From positions 1-32,817 of the forward strand of contig JALELN010000134.1 in the NCBI GenBank assembly GCA_022771765.1: a stretch of 32,817 nt of DNA. Direction: 5' to 3'. Positions 17,978-28,019 of the stretch are shown here, piece by piece. This DNA comes from Lachnospiraceae bacterium (GTDB taxonomy: Bacteria; Bacillota; Clostridia; Lachnospirales; Lachnospiraceae). Below the pieces are notes generated by a model. It was not told the DNA's origin. It was given only the letters and a program-made list of their open reading frames with translations, and searched no databases. A program made the translations under genes and the position numbers. Numbering within the stretch: the stretch's first letter is position 1; every line of letters begins with the position of its first letter.

Positions 17978-19018
17978 ATGTCAGAAAAAGTTCATGTGGC
18001 AGTAGATGCCATGGGTGGAGATAATGCGCCTGGTGAAATCGTAAAAGGTGCGGTCGATGCCGTGAAAGAACGCTCCGATATCAAAGTGACACTGGTCGGC
18101 CAGGAGAATGTGGTGGCTAAAGAGCTGGCGCAGTATGACTATCCGAAAGATCAGATTGAGACCAGGAATGCGACTGAGATGATTGCGATGGCAGAGCCGC
18201 CGGTAGCAGCGATTCGCAAGAAAAAGGATTCTTCGATTGTGGTCGGTCTCAATATGGTAAAGCACGACGAAGCAGATGCATTTGTGTCAGCCGGAAGTAC
18301 CGGAGCGGTACTCGCGGGCGGGCAACTGATCGTCGGCAGAATACGGGGCATTGAACGCCCGCCTTTAGCGCCGCTGATTCCTACGGAAAAGGGTGTATCG
18401 CTGCTGATTGACTGTGGAGCGAACGTGGATGCCAGAGCATCGCATCTCGTGCAGTTTGCGCAGATGGGTGCTATCTACATGGAGCATGTCGTTGGAGTCA
18501 AAAACCCGCGGGTGGCGATTGTAAATATCGGCGCTGAGGAAGAAAAGGGAAATGCACTTGTCAAGGAAACATTTCCTCTGCTGAAGGAATGTTCCGGCAT
18601 CAATTTTGTCGGAAGCATTGAGGCTCGCGAGATTCCGCATGGAGCGGCGGATGTGATCGTCTGTGAGGCTTTTGTCGGAAACGTGATTTTAAAATTGTAC
18701 GAGGGACTGGCCGGTACACTGATCGATGTGATTAAAAAGGGACTCACGAGTACTGTGACGAGCACGATTGGTGCTGCCCTTGCAAAGCCTGCACTCAAAA
18801 AGACATTGAAGAGCTTTGACGCCACTGCATACGGCGGTGCACCGCTTTTGGGCTGTAAGGGACTGGTCGTAAAGACTCACGGCAGCGCGAAGGCGATCGA
18901 GGTAAAAAATTCGATTATTCAGTGTGTGACCTTTAAACAGCAGGCAATTAACGAAAAAATTAAAGAGAATATTCTCGCGTCAAACAGCGGGAAAGAAAAT
19001 AAGGAATCATTATTATAA
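17978..19018 (+). CDS. plsX: Phosphate acyltransferase PlsX
   Basis: [62 protein letters not shown]. Confidence 0.95.
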   Translation: MSEKVHVAVDAMGGDNAPGEIVKGAVDAVKERSDIKVTLVGQENVVAKELAQYDYPKDQIETRNATEMIAMAEPPVAAIRKKKDSSIVVGLNMVKHDEADAFVSAGSTGAVLAGGQLIVGRIRGIERPPLAPLIPTEKGVSLLIDCGANVDARASHLVQFAQMGAIYMEHVVGVKNPRVAIVNIGAEEEKGNALVKETFPLLKECSGINFVGSIEAREIPHGAADVIVCEAFVGNVILKLYEGLAGTLIDVIKKGLTSTVTSTIGAALAKPALKKTLKSFDATAYGGAPLLGCKGLVVKTHGSAKAIEVKNSIIQCVTFKQQAINEKIKENILASNSGKENKESLL

Positions 19019-19040
19019 GCAGAAAGGGAAGGACGAGCAA

Positions 19041-19271
19041 ATGGAACTGGAAAAGCTGAAGAAAATTATTGTGGAAGTGTTGAATGTAGACGAGGATGAG
19101 ATCTCAGAGGAAACAACTTTCATCGATGATCTCGGAGCAGATTCTCTGGATATCTTCCAGATTATCATGGGAATCGAAGAAGAGTTCGATATTGAGATTC
19201 CTACCGAGGAAGCAGAAAAGATCAGCACAGTAGGCGATGCAGTTGAGCAGATCAAGAACGCATTGAACTAA
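19041..19271 (+). CDS. acpP: Acyl carrier protein
   Basis: [25 protein letters not shown] phosphopantetheine motif; 76 aa. Confidence 0.95.
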   Translation: MELEKLKKIIVEVLNVDEDEISEETTFIDDLGADSLDIFQIIMGIEEEFDIEIPTEEAEKISTVGDAVEQIKNALN

Positions 19272-19303
19272 TTACTGGAACGAGTGTGCGAGTGAACAGT
19301 AAC

Positions 19304-19334
19304 GACGGAGGCGCTGGTGAAAAGCACCTCCGTC
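19304..19334 (+). terminator. Terminator-like stem-loop after acpP
   Basis: GACGGAGG...CCTCCGTC followed by TTTT. Confidence 0.7.
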
Positions 19335-19359
19335 TTTTCATCAAAAAAGGAGGGATCAC

Positions 19360-20064
19360 GTGAAGAGACCAAGGGAATTACAGTCAGTGATCGGTTATCA
19401 GTTCAAGGAGGAGGGGCTATTGACCCAGGCACTGACACATAGCTCATACGCGAATGAAAAACATATGAAAAAGGGATCAGACAATGAGCGGCTGGAATTT
19501 TTGGGCGATGCGGTGCTTGAGATTGTATCGAGTGAATTTTTGTTCCAAAAGTATCCGGATCTGCCGGAGGGCGAACTGACCAAACTGCGTGCCAGTCTTG
19601 TGTGTGAGCCGACACTGGCGTTTTGCACACAGCCGCTTCATCTGGGCGATTATCTGTTGCTCGGAAAGGGCGAGGATATGACCGGAGGACGAAAGCGAAA
19701 ATCAATTTTATCCGATGCACTGGAGGCAGTGATCGGCGCCATTTATCTGGATGGTGGTTTTGCTAGTGCAAAGGAGTTTATCTCCAAGTATATACTGACA
19801 GATACAGAGCATAAGCAGCTCTTTTATGATAGCAAGACTATCCTTCAGGAGGAGGTGCAGGGCAGCGATAAGGGAAGCCTGCACTATGAACTGGTGCGTG
19901 AGGAAGGACCTGACCATAACAAGCATTTTGTTGTGGCAGCCTATGTGGGCGAGGAACAGCTTGGTATGGGTGAAGGACCAACGAAAAAGGCAGCAGAGCA
20001 GCAGGCCGCCTATGAGACTTTGTTGAAGCTTCGCGGTTTAAACGGAGGGAATGCATGTATTTAA
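19360..20064 (+). CDS. rnc: Ribonuclease III
   Basis: NERLEFLGDAVLEIVSSEFLF; C-terminal dsRBD GMGEGPTKKAAEQQAAYETL; GGAGGG RBS before GTG. Confidence 0.96.
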   Translation: MKRPRELQSVIGYQFKEEGLLTQALTHSSYANEKHMKKGSDNERLEFLGDAVLEIVSSEFLFQKYPDLPEGELTKLRASLVCEPTLAFCTQPLHLGDYLLLGKGEDMTGGRKRKSILSDALEAVIGAIYLDGGFASAKEFISKYILTDTEHKQLFYDSKTILQEEVQGSDKGSLHYELVREEGPDHNKHFVVAAYVGEEQLGMGEGPTKKAAEQQAAYETLLKLRGLNGGNACI

Positions 20065-23000
20065 AAAGTATAGAGATTCATGGATTTAAATCCTTTGCCA
20101 ACAAGCTGGTGTTTGATTTTCACAATGGTATCACCGGTATCGTGGGACCGAACGGTTCCGGAAAAAGTAACGTTGCAGATGCGGTGCGCTGGGTTCTGGG
20201 TGAGCAGAGCGCCAAGCAGCTGCGCGGAGCCAGCATGCAGGATGTCATCTTCGCGGGAACGGAAAATCGCAAACCATTGAGCTATGCTTACGTGGCGATC
20301 ACGCTGGACAATTCCGATCATCAGCTTCCGGTGGACTATAATGAGGTGACGATCGCCAGGCGGGTGTATCGTTCCGGAGAGAGTGAATATCTGCTGAACG
20401 GCAGTCCGTGCCGTCTGAAAGATGTCAACGAGCTGTTTTACGATACCGGAATCGGTAAGGAGGGATACTCCATTATCGGCCAGGGTCAGATCGACAAGAT
20501 CTTAAGCGGAAGACCTGAGGAGCGACGGGAACTGTTTGACGAGGCGGCAGGTATCGTAAAGTTCAAGCGCAGAAAAGCAACGACACAAAAGAAACTGGAT
20601 TCCGAGCGGGAAAATCTGGTGCGCATTAACGATATTCTGGCAGAGCTGGAGCGCCAGATCGGACCGTTGGAGCGTCAGGCAGAAAAGGCGCGGGTTTATT
20701 TAAAGAAAAAAGAAGAACTGAAAAATTATGATGTCCATTCCTTCCTGATGGAAATGGATCATATGGAAGAGCAGGCCAAGTCGCTGGAGGAAAAATACCG
20801 GATCGCGGCAGAGCAGTTGGCAGATACAAAGGAAAAGAAAGTAAAGAATGAGACTGCCTACAATGAGTTGCAGGATACGATTCGCGCCATGGACGAGCAG
20901 ATTACTGCCACCCGGGATGAGATCGCAGGTACCAGTGTCACGAAGGGAAAGCTGGAGGGCGAGATCAATGTTTTAAAGGAGCAGATTCATACGGCACAGA
21001 TGTCCGATGAGCATTACCGCAGTCGTATGAGTGCCATTGAGACGGAGCGCGCGGAGCGCGAGAGCCAGAAGACCTCTTATGAGGAAGAAAAGAAAAGCCT
21101 TGATGAACAGCTTTCAGCCATTACGAAAAAACGACAGACCTTACAGGACCGGTTGGCCGAGGTACAGGCAAAGATTAGTGAGTGTAATGCCGGCATTGAG
21201 AAGGGAAAAAATGAGATTATCGAGCTGCTCAATAATCGCGGAAACATTAAATCCAAAGGGCAGAAATACGACACCATGCTGGAGCAGATCAATATTCAGA
21301 AGGCACAGCTGACCAAACGCCGCCTGCAGCGAAAGAGTGAGGAATCCGGCTTTGAACAGGAACTGGCACGCTGCGAGGAGGAATTAAAGACGGTTCAGGG
21401 TCAGAATGCCGATCTGCAGCAGGAGATCGCCTCTCTTGAGGAGAAGGAGCGCGAATGGCAGAAAAAGCTTGGCAGCACCCGCAGTGAGCTGGAGGAGGCG
21501 ACCGTTTCCTTCCACAAAAAGCAGTCGCGTCTGGAATCGCTGCAGAATATCGCGGAGCGTTACGAGGGCTACGGTGGCAGCGTGCGCCGTGTCATGGAGA
21601 AAAAGGATGAGATTTCCGGTATTCATGGCGTGGTGGCTGATCTCATGAAGGTCGAGAAAAAATATGAGACAGCAGTGGAAACCGCACTTGGAGGAAACAT
21701 CCAGAACGTTGTTACCGAGGATGAGGAGACCGCGAAGAAACTCATTTCCTATTTGAAGAAAAATCGTCTCGGACGTGCAACATTCCTGCCGCTCACCAGT
21801 GTAAAAGGTGGAGACAACAGCAAGTATACAAAAGCACTGGGAAAACCCGGGGTGCTTGGAATGGCAAATGAGCTGGTAAAGACAGATGCCGTGTACGACG
21901 GTGTTATGGCATATCTGTTGGGCCGGGTGGTCGTGGTGGATACGATCGACCATGCGATCACTCTTGCAAAGGAATTTCACTATTCGTTACATATTGTGAC
22001 TCTGGAAGGTGAGTATTTAAGCCCCGGAGGTTCCATGGCAGGTGGTGCGTTTAAAAATAACAGCAATCTGCTGGGACGAAACCGCGAGCTTCAGGAGCTG
22101 GAAAAAACGACCGGAGCGCTTCGTGAGGAGATCGCGGCGAAGAAAAACCGGATTGAGGATATAAAGACAGCCCGGGAACTTTTGAAGAGTGATCTGGAGG
22201 AGGCACGCGAAAAGCTGCAGCAGGGATATCTGGCAGCGAATACCGCAAAGCTGAATTATAACCGCGCAAAGGAGCAAAAGGAGCAGAGCGAGAAGGTATT
22301 TACCGGTCTGATCATGGAGGCGAAAGAGTTAGAAGCCAGACAGGCACAGATCGAGCTCGACAAAGAGCAGATCGCAGGGGAACTCTCTGATGCGGATAAG
22401 CGCGAAAAAGAGATCGAGGAGGAGAGTGAACGACTGCAGGCTGTTTTAGATGAACAGATTTATCTGGAGGAGAGCGCGACGAAGGAATTTTCCGCGATTC
22501 AGATTGATGAGTCGAATTTCCGGCAGAAGATTGAATTTGTGTGGGAAAATCTCGATCGTGTAAACGGTGAGCTGCAAAAGCTCGCAGATGAAGCGAAGCA
22601 GCTGACGGAGGGGTTGAATCAGTCCAAGGAGGACGTGGAGAAAAAGACGGCACAGATCGAACAGATTCGTCAGACCATTCTTGCCGGAGACGACAACTAC
22701 GCGCGTTTAGAGCAGCAGTTGAAGGAAGCTGTGGCAAAGAAGGAGGCACTCTCTGAGGATAACAAGAGCTTTTATCAGAAGAATGATGAGCTGTCCTCTC
22801 AGATCAGTGATCTGGAAAAAGAGATTTTCCGATTGAACAATGGGCAGGAAAAACTCGCGGAGGCGAAGGAATATCAGACCTCCTATATGTGGAATGAGTA
22901 TGAACTGACTTATCACAATGCGCTTGCGCTGCGCAGTGAGGATACCTATACACTGCCGGAATTGAAAAAACTGATCTCCGGGGTGAAAGACGAGATTCGA

Positions 23001-23621
23001 AAGCTGGGCGATGTTAATGTCAACGCTATTGAGGACTTCAAGGAACTGGATGAGCGCTATACCTTCTTAAAGACGCAGCACGATGATCTGATTGAGGCGG
23101 AGCAGACGCTGATGAAGATTATTGAAGATCTGGATGCGGGCATGCGTAAGCAGTTTACCGAGAAGTTTGCTGATATCCAGCGGGAGTTCGATAAGGCATT
23201 TAAAGATCTTTTTGGCGGCGGAAAGGGAACACTGGAGCTTTTGGAGGATGAGGAGCATGATCTGCTGGAGTGCGGCATCCGCATTATCGCACAGCCACCC
23301 GGAAAGAAACTGCAGAATATGATGCAGCTCTCCGGAGGAGAAAAATCGCTGACGGCGATTGCGCTGTTGTTTGCAATCCAGAATTTAAAGCCGTCACCCT
23401 TCTGTCTGCTGGACGAGATCGAGGCGGCGCTGGACGATTCCAACGTGGACCGGTTTGCAAAGTATCTGCATAAGCTGACAAATAATACACAGTTTATCGT
23501 TATCACCCATCGACGCGGTACGATGAATGCGGCGGACCGCCTGTACGGTATCACCATGCAGGAGAAGGGCGTTTCCACGCTCGTATCCGTGAACCTGATT
23601 GAAGCAGATCTGGATGAATAG
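20055..23621 (+). CDS. smc: Chromosome partition protein SMC
   Basis: Walker A GIVGPNGSGKSNVADAVRWVLGEQ; hinge; LSGGEKSLTAIALLFAIQ; 1188 aa. Confidence 0.98.
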   Translation: MYLKSIEIHGFKSFANKLVFDFHNGITGIVGPNGSGKSNVADAVRWVLGEQSAKQLRGASMQDVIFAGTENRKPLSYAYVAITLDNSDHQLPVDYNEVTIARRVYRSGESEYLLNGSPCRLKDVNELFYDTGIGKEGYSIIGQGQIDKILSGRPEERRELFDEAAGIVKFKRRKATTQKKLDSERENLVRINDILAELERQIGPLERQAEKARVYLKKKEELKNYDVHSFLMEMDHMEEQAKSLEEKYRIAAEQLADTKEKKVKNETAYNELQDTIRAMDEQITATRDEIAGTSVTKGKLEGEINVLKEQIHTAQMSDEHYRSRMSAIETERAERESQKTSYEEEKKSLDEQLSAITKKRQTLQDRLAEVQAKISECNAGIEKGKNEIIELLNNRGNIKSKGQKYDTMLEQINIQKAQLTKRRLQRKSEESGFEQELARCEEELKTVQGQNADLQQEIASLEEKEREWQKKLGSTRSELEEATVSFHKKQSRLESLQNIAERYEGYGGSVRRVMEKKDEISGIHGVVADLMKVEKKYETAVETALGGNIQNVVTEDEETAKKLISYLKKNRLGRATFLPLTSVKGGDNSKYTKALGKPGVLGMANELVKTDAVYDGVMAYLLGRVVVVDTIDHAITLAKEFHYSLHIVTLEGEYLSPGGSMAGGAFKNNSNLLGRNRELQELEKTTGALREEIAAKKNRIEDIKTARELLKSDLEEAREKLQQGYLAANTAKLNYNRAKEQKEQSEKVFTGLIMEAKELEARQAQIELDKEQIAGELSDADKREKEIEEESERLQAVLDEQIYLEESATKEFSAIQIDESNFRQKIEFVWENLDRVNGELQKLADEAKQLTEGLNQSKEDVEKKTAQIEQIRQTILAGDDNYARLEQQLKEAVAKKEALSEDNKSFYQKNDELSSQISDLEKEIFRLNNGQEKLAEAKEYQTSYMWNEYELTYHNALALRSEDTYTLPELKKLISGVKDEIRKLGDVNVNAIEDFKELDERYTFLKTQHDDLIEAEQTLMKIIEDLDAGMRKQFTEKFADIQREFDKAFKDLFGGGKGTLELLEDEEHDLLECGIRIIAQPPGKKLQNMMQLSGGEKSLTAIALLFAIQNLKPSPFCLLDEIEAALDDSNVDRFAKYLHKLTNNTQFIVITHRRGTMNAADRLYGITMQEKGVSTLVSVNLIEADLDE

Positions 23622-23672
23622 ACGCAGCAGATTTATGAGTGGCGTTGAACAGTTAGATATGGAGGCAGAAGG

Positions 23673-24620
23673 ATGGAGCAGGAAGAAAAGAAAAAAGGCT
23701 TTTTTGGCAGACTGGTCGCCGGATTGACAAAGACCAGAGATAATATCGTAAAGGGAATCGATTCCGTATTCAGCGGCTTTTCCCATATTGATGATGATTT
23801 TTACGAGGAGATTGAGGAGATCTTAGTCATGGGCGATCTGGGTGTCCATGCCACGGAAAGTATTATTGAGAATTTGAAACAGCAGGTGAAGGAACAGCAT
23901 ATCAAGGAGCCGGCGGACTGCAAGGAGCTTTTGATCGAGAGCATCAAAAAGCAGATGGATGTGGGAGAGACGGCATACCGTTTTGAAAACGAGCAGTCTG
24001 TGGTCATGGTGATCGGCGTGAACGGTGTCGGAAAGACGACCTCTGTCGGAAAGCTGGCAGGCAAGCTCAAGGCACAGGGCAAAAAAGTCGTTCTGGCGGC
24101 GGCGGACACCTTCCGCGCGGCTGCGGGCAGCCAGCTTGAGGAGTGGGCAAACCGCGCCGGTGTGGAGATGATCGGCGGACAGGAGGGCGCAGATCCCGCT
24201 TCCGTTGTCTATGATGCGGTGGCGGCGGCAAAGGCGCGTCACGCGGATGTGCTGTTGTGCGATACGGCGGGACGCCTGCATAATAAGAAAAATCTGATGG
24301 AGGAGCTGAAAAAGATCAACCGCATTATTGACCGGGAGTATCCGGAGGCGTTTCGTGAAACTCTGGTTGTTTTGGACGGCACCACCGGACAAAATGCGCT
24401 GTCACAGGCAAAACAGTTTGCGGAGGTGGCAGATATCACAGGTATTATTCTGACAAAGATGGATGGCACGGCAAAGGGCGGTATCGCGGTGGCGATACAG
24501 TCAGAGCTTGGCATACCGGTGAAATATATCGGTGTGGGTGAGTCCATTGACGACCTTCAGAAGTTTGATTCCAATGATTTTGTAAACGCGCTCTTTGACA
24601 GAGGCGATAAGGAGGATTAA
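23673..24620 (+). CDS. ftsY: Signal recognition particle receptor FtsY
   Basis: GVNGVGKTTSVGKLAGKLKAQGKKVVLAAADTFRAAAGSQLEEWA; DTAGRLHNKKNLMEELKKI. Confidence 0.97.
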   Translation: MEQEEKKKGFFGRLVAGLTKTRDNIVKGIDSVFSGFSHIDDDFYEEIEEILVMGDLGVHATESIIENLKQQVKEQHIKEPADCKELLIESIKKQMDVGETAYRFENEQSVVMVIGVNGVGKTTSVGKLAGKLKAQGKKVVLAAADTFRAAAGSQLEEWANRAGVEMIGGQEGADPASVVYDAVAAAKARHADVLLCDTAGRLHNKKNLMEELKKINRIIDREYPEAFRETLVVLDGTTGQNALSQAKQFAEVADITGIILTKMDGTAKGGIAVAIQSELGIPVKYIGVGESIDDLQKFDSNDFVNALFDRGDKED

Positions 24621-24621
24621 G

Positions 24622-25833
24622 ATGCTGACATTAGATAAATTTGAGGAAGCCAGTGAGAAGGTGCGGGAGGTTACACTGGAGACAAAGCTTGTTTACAGCG
24701 ATTATCTGAGCAATCTCACCGGAAATAAAGTGTATTTAAAACCGGAAAACATGCAGTTTACAGGTGCCTACAAGGTGCGCGGCGCCTATTACAAGATCAG
24801 TACCCTCACCGATGAGGAACGCGCAAAGGGACTGATCACGGCTTCTGCCGGAAATCACGCGCAGGGCGTGGCATACGCGGCAAAGTGTTATGGCTGCAAG
24901 GCGACGATCGTGATGCCGACCACCACACCGCTCATCAAAGTCAACCGCACAAAAAGCTATGGCGCGGATGTCGTTCTGTACGGAGATGTGTATGACGAGG
25001 CCTGCGCGCATGCATTAGACCTGGCCAAGGAGCACGGCTATACGTTTATTCATCCTTTTGATGATCTGGCGGTGGCCACCGGACAGGGCACGATTGCCAT
25101 GGAGATCTTCAAAGAGCTGCCGCTGGTGGAGTACATCCTCGTTCCCATTGGTGGAGGCGGACTGGCGACCGGTGTATCCACGCTGGCAAAGCTGTTAAAC
25201 CCTAAGATCAAGGTCATCGGTGTGGAACCTGCCGGCGCGAACTGTATGCAGGTATCTTTTAAAGAGGGAAAGGTGACAACACTTCCGTCGGTCAACACGA
25301 TTGCGGATGGTACGGCGGTTAAGACGCCGGGCGAGAAGATATTCCCGTACATTAAGAAAAATCTGGACGATATCATCACCGTTGAGGATGATGAGCTGAT
25401 CGTGGCATTTCTTGACATGGTGGAAAACCACAAGATGATCGTGGAAAATTCCGGACTGCTGACGGTGGCGGCGTTAAAGAAATTAAAGGCAAAAAATAAG
25501 CGTGTCGTATCGATCTTAAGCGGAGGCAACATGGATGTGATCACCATGTCCTCTGTGGTTCAGCAGGGACTGATTTTCCGTGACCGCATCTTTACCGTAT
25601 CCGTGCTGCTTCCCGATAAGCCGGGTGAGCTGTGCAAGGTGTCCGGACTGATCGCGGATGTACAGGGTAACGTCATCAAGCTGGAGCATAACCAGTTTGT
25701 CAGCACGAACCGCAGCGCGGCAGTGGAACTGCGCATCACCTTAGAGTGCTTTGGAACCGAGCACAAGGAGCAGATCATGGGAGCGCTGGAGAAGGAGGGC
25801 TACCGCCCGAAGCTGGTGCGGACCACATTATAA
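24622..25833 (+). CDS. ilvA: Threonine ammonia-lyase (with C-terminal ACT-like domain)
   Basis: LKPENMQFTGAYKVRGAYYKI; SAGNHAQGVAYAA; VPIGGGGLATGVS; C-terminal ACT-like segment; GGAGG RBS before ATG 24622. Confidence 0.92.
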   Translation: MLTLDKFEEASEKVREVTLETKLVYSDYLSNLTGNKVYLKPENMQFTGAYKVRGAYYKISTLTDEERAKGLITASAGNHAQGVAYAAKCYGCKATIVMPTTTPLIKVNRTKSYGADVVLYGDVYDEACAHALDLAKEHGYTFIHPFDDLAVATGQGTIAMEIFKELPLVEYILVPIGGGGLATGVSTLAKLLNPKIKVIGVEPAGANCMQVSFKEGKVTTLPSVNTIADGTAVKTPGEKIFPYIKKNLDDIITVEDDELIVAFLDMVENHKMIVENSGLLTVAALKKLKAKNKRVVSILSGGNMDVITMSSVVQQGLIFRDRIFTVSVLLPDKPGELCKVSGLIADVQGNVIKLEHNQFVSTNRSAAVELRITLECFGTEHKEQIMGALEKEGYRPKLVRTTL

Positions 25834-25888
25834 TAGTTGCAAACAAAGGGGCGGGAGATCATACGTTTTTGAGCAAGGAGAAATGCAT

Positions 25889-27793
25889 ATGAAGAAACAA
25901 GTAGGGAAAAACAAATGGTTAAAAGGACTGTTTTTTGCAGCCTTTTCTTGTTTCATTGTCATCATGGGTCACAGTGCTGCAGATGCTGCAGAGACATCGG
26001 GCTTTTATGAGTATTACACAGAAACAAATGAGGGTGTAAAGATTGCTGTGATCAGCAAATATAATGGTGTGGCATCCGAACTCACCATTCCGTCAAAGCT
26101 GGGTGGTGGTAAGGTTACGAAAATAAGCAGTGGAGCTTTTGCGGGAAATGATGATTTGGTGAAGGTCACATTGCCCGGTAGTGTCACATCCATTGGTGAC
26201 AGAGCTTTTAGCGGGTGTAGTAATCTGAAGACCATCAATCTGGGAAAAGTAGAACATGTCGGAGCGTATGCTTTTTTTAATACGGCGTTGAAGAGCGCAC
26301 AGATGACTTCCGTCCAGACGATTGACAAGGAGGCATTTAAAAATTGTGCGAGCCTGACAACGGTTAATTTTGGAACGCACGAAGTGTTATCGATTGCTGA
26401 AGAAGCATTTCGGGGAACGGCAGTGAAAAAAGTCGCTTTGAACTGTTGGAAATTTGTGAATTTGAGGTCTGGTATTTTTAGGGATTGCGAACAGCTGGAA
26501 TCAGTGGCAGTCACCACACGGGGTGGGGACATTCCCGATGATATGTTCAATCATTGTACTGCGCTGACATCGGTTGCTTTGGATGATAATATCACGCATA
26601 TTGGTGATCAGGCATTTCAAGGCTGTACCTCTTTGCGTACGATTCGTCTCCCACAAAAACTGACCGAATTAAATACCGGAAATTGTTATGGTATTTTCTC
26701 TGATTGTACAGCATTGGAATCCATAGATATTCCTGCCAGCGTCCGCATATTGGATTTGGATACGTTTTATAATTGCCCCTCTTTGAAAAAAGTGACTTTG
26801 CATGAGGGGTTATTGACCATCTGTACTTCAAAGGGCTCGAAGGAGACCGATCTTGCACAATGGAAGATAGAGATTCCAAAAACGGTGCAAAGCGTAGATT
26901 TCGGTGCTTATACTGTGTCACACATGGTTCTTCCAAACAGTGTAGAAAATCAGCGGATTAGCGCCTTTCATCCCAATTTGATCTCATTCAGTTATTATAA
27001 AGATTCTCCGTGTGCAGAATATTATTGTGATGAAAAGATCGCGGTAGCGTTAGATCCGGTTCCGGCAACGAAGCTGACGTTGGATCAAACATCAGTGACC
27101 ATGCAGGCGGGAGATGAGTTCCAGGTGAAGTCTTCCATGTCACCTGCAAATACGACGGATGCCGTTACATGGAGCAGCACAAATACAGAGATTGCAGAGG
27201 TGAACGGCTGCGGAGTCATCAAAGCAAAAAAAACAGGTACGATTGTGATTCAGGCAAAGTCAACGAATGGGTGCACTGCTGATGTAAAGGTGAATGTCAA
27301 GCCGGGACCTTCAGAACTCACATTGAATTGCTGGAGTGAAGATTTAGGTGTCGGTGAGACCATTACATGTAAAGCTACGGTAGACAAAGCTGCTTATAAT
27401 AAAAAGGTTACATTTGAAAGCAGCAATCCGGCCATCGCAAGTGTAGATAAAAACGGAAAAGTAAAAGCTTTGAAAAATGGAGATGTAACCATCACAGCAA
27501 TTGCTTCTAATGGTTTAAGTAAAAGTTTTTCAGTGCATGTGATGAATGCACCGAAAAAGGTGTCCTTGCAGGCGGACAGCAAGACCGTCAGGGTTAAAAA
27601 TTCACTTTACCTGCGTGCGATTTTACCGGAATATAGCGCATCTCATAAGCTGACGTACACCAGCAGTAATAAGAAGATTGCCACCGTTTCCGGAAAAGGT
27701 GTGGTAGTTGGAAAGAAAACGGGAACGGTTACGATCACTGTGAAGACGTTTAACGGAAAGACTGCCAAGATCAAGATCAAGGTTGTGAAATAA
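25889..27793 (+). CDS. Secreted leucine-rich-repeat (BspA-type) protein with three C-terminal Ig-like (BIG2) domains
   Basis: Signal peptide MKKQVGKNKWLKGLFFAAFSCFIVIMGHSAADAA; LRR units (GAFAGNDDLVKVTLPGSVTSIGDRAFSGCSNLKTI); three units of type AVTWSSTNTEIAEVNGCGVIKAKKTGTIVI. AAGGAG RBS before ATG 25889. Confidence 0.9.
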   Translation: MKKQVGKNKWLKGLFFAAFSCFIVIMGHSAADAAETSGFYEYYTETNEGVKIAVISKYNGVASELTIPSKLGGGKVTKISSGAFAGNDDLVKVTLPGSVTSIGDRAFSGCSNLKTINLGKVEHVGAYAFFNTALKSAQMTSVQTIDKEAFKNCASLTTVNFGTHEVLSIAEEAFRGTAVKKVALNCWKFVNLRSGIFRDCEQLESVAVTTRGGDIPDDMFNHCTALTSVALDDNITHIGDQAFQGCTSLRTIRLPQKLTELNTGNCYGIFSDCTALESIDIPASVRILDLDTFYNCPSLKKVTLHEGLLTICTSKGSKETDLAQWKIEIPKTVQSVDFGAYTVSHMVLPNSVENQRISAFHPNLISFSYYKDSPCAEYYCDEKIAVALDPVPATKLTLDQTSVTMQAGDEFQVKSSMSPANTTDAVTWSSTNTEIAEVNGCGVIKAKKTGTIVIQAKSTNGCTADVKVNVKPGPSELTLNCWSEDLGVGETITCKATVDKAAYNKKVTFESSNPAIASVDKNGKVKALKNGDVTITAIASNGLSKSFSVHVMNAPKKVSLQADSKTVRVKNSLYLRAILPEYSASHKLTYTSSNKKIATVSGKGVVVGKKTGTVTITVKTFNGKTAKIKIKVVK

Positions 27794-27885
27794 TTGGCTC
27801 TTCGTTTTTAAAAGTGTTTTTTCATCTACTCATTCATTCTGAACATTTCCATATATGTAACTTCGGTTAGTCTTTACATAGTTTC

Positions 27886-27924
27886 CGCTTTCGAAAAATA
27901 AAAATATTTATGTTTTTGAAAGCG
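27886..27924. repeat. AT-rich stem-loop CGCTTTC...GAAAGCG upstream of ATPase gene
   Basis: 7-bp perfect outer arms 27886-27892/27918-27924 with A/T-rich partially complementary interior. Confidence 0.5.
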
Positions 27925-27929
27925 ATCTC

Positions 27930-27958
27930 TTGTATATACTATTTACAGAGAGTATAAT
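27930..27958 (+). promoter_or_regulatory. Sigma-A promoter of DUF4143 ATPase gene
   Basis: TTGTAT, 17-nt spacer, TATAAT. Confidence 0.7.
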
Positions 27959-28019
27959 AAGGACAATGAAGCAGTTTCAAGAAATGAAAAAACTTCAATT
28001 TTTGAAAGTAGGTCACTAT

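Noticed and set aside
27930-28019. N-terminal extension of the DUF4143 ATPase from TTG 27930
   Set aside because: The TTG is the -35 of a good TTGTAT-N17-TATAAT promoter, so translation must start downstream (27966 or 28020).
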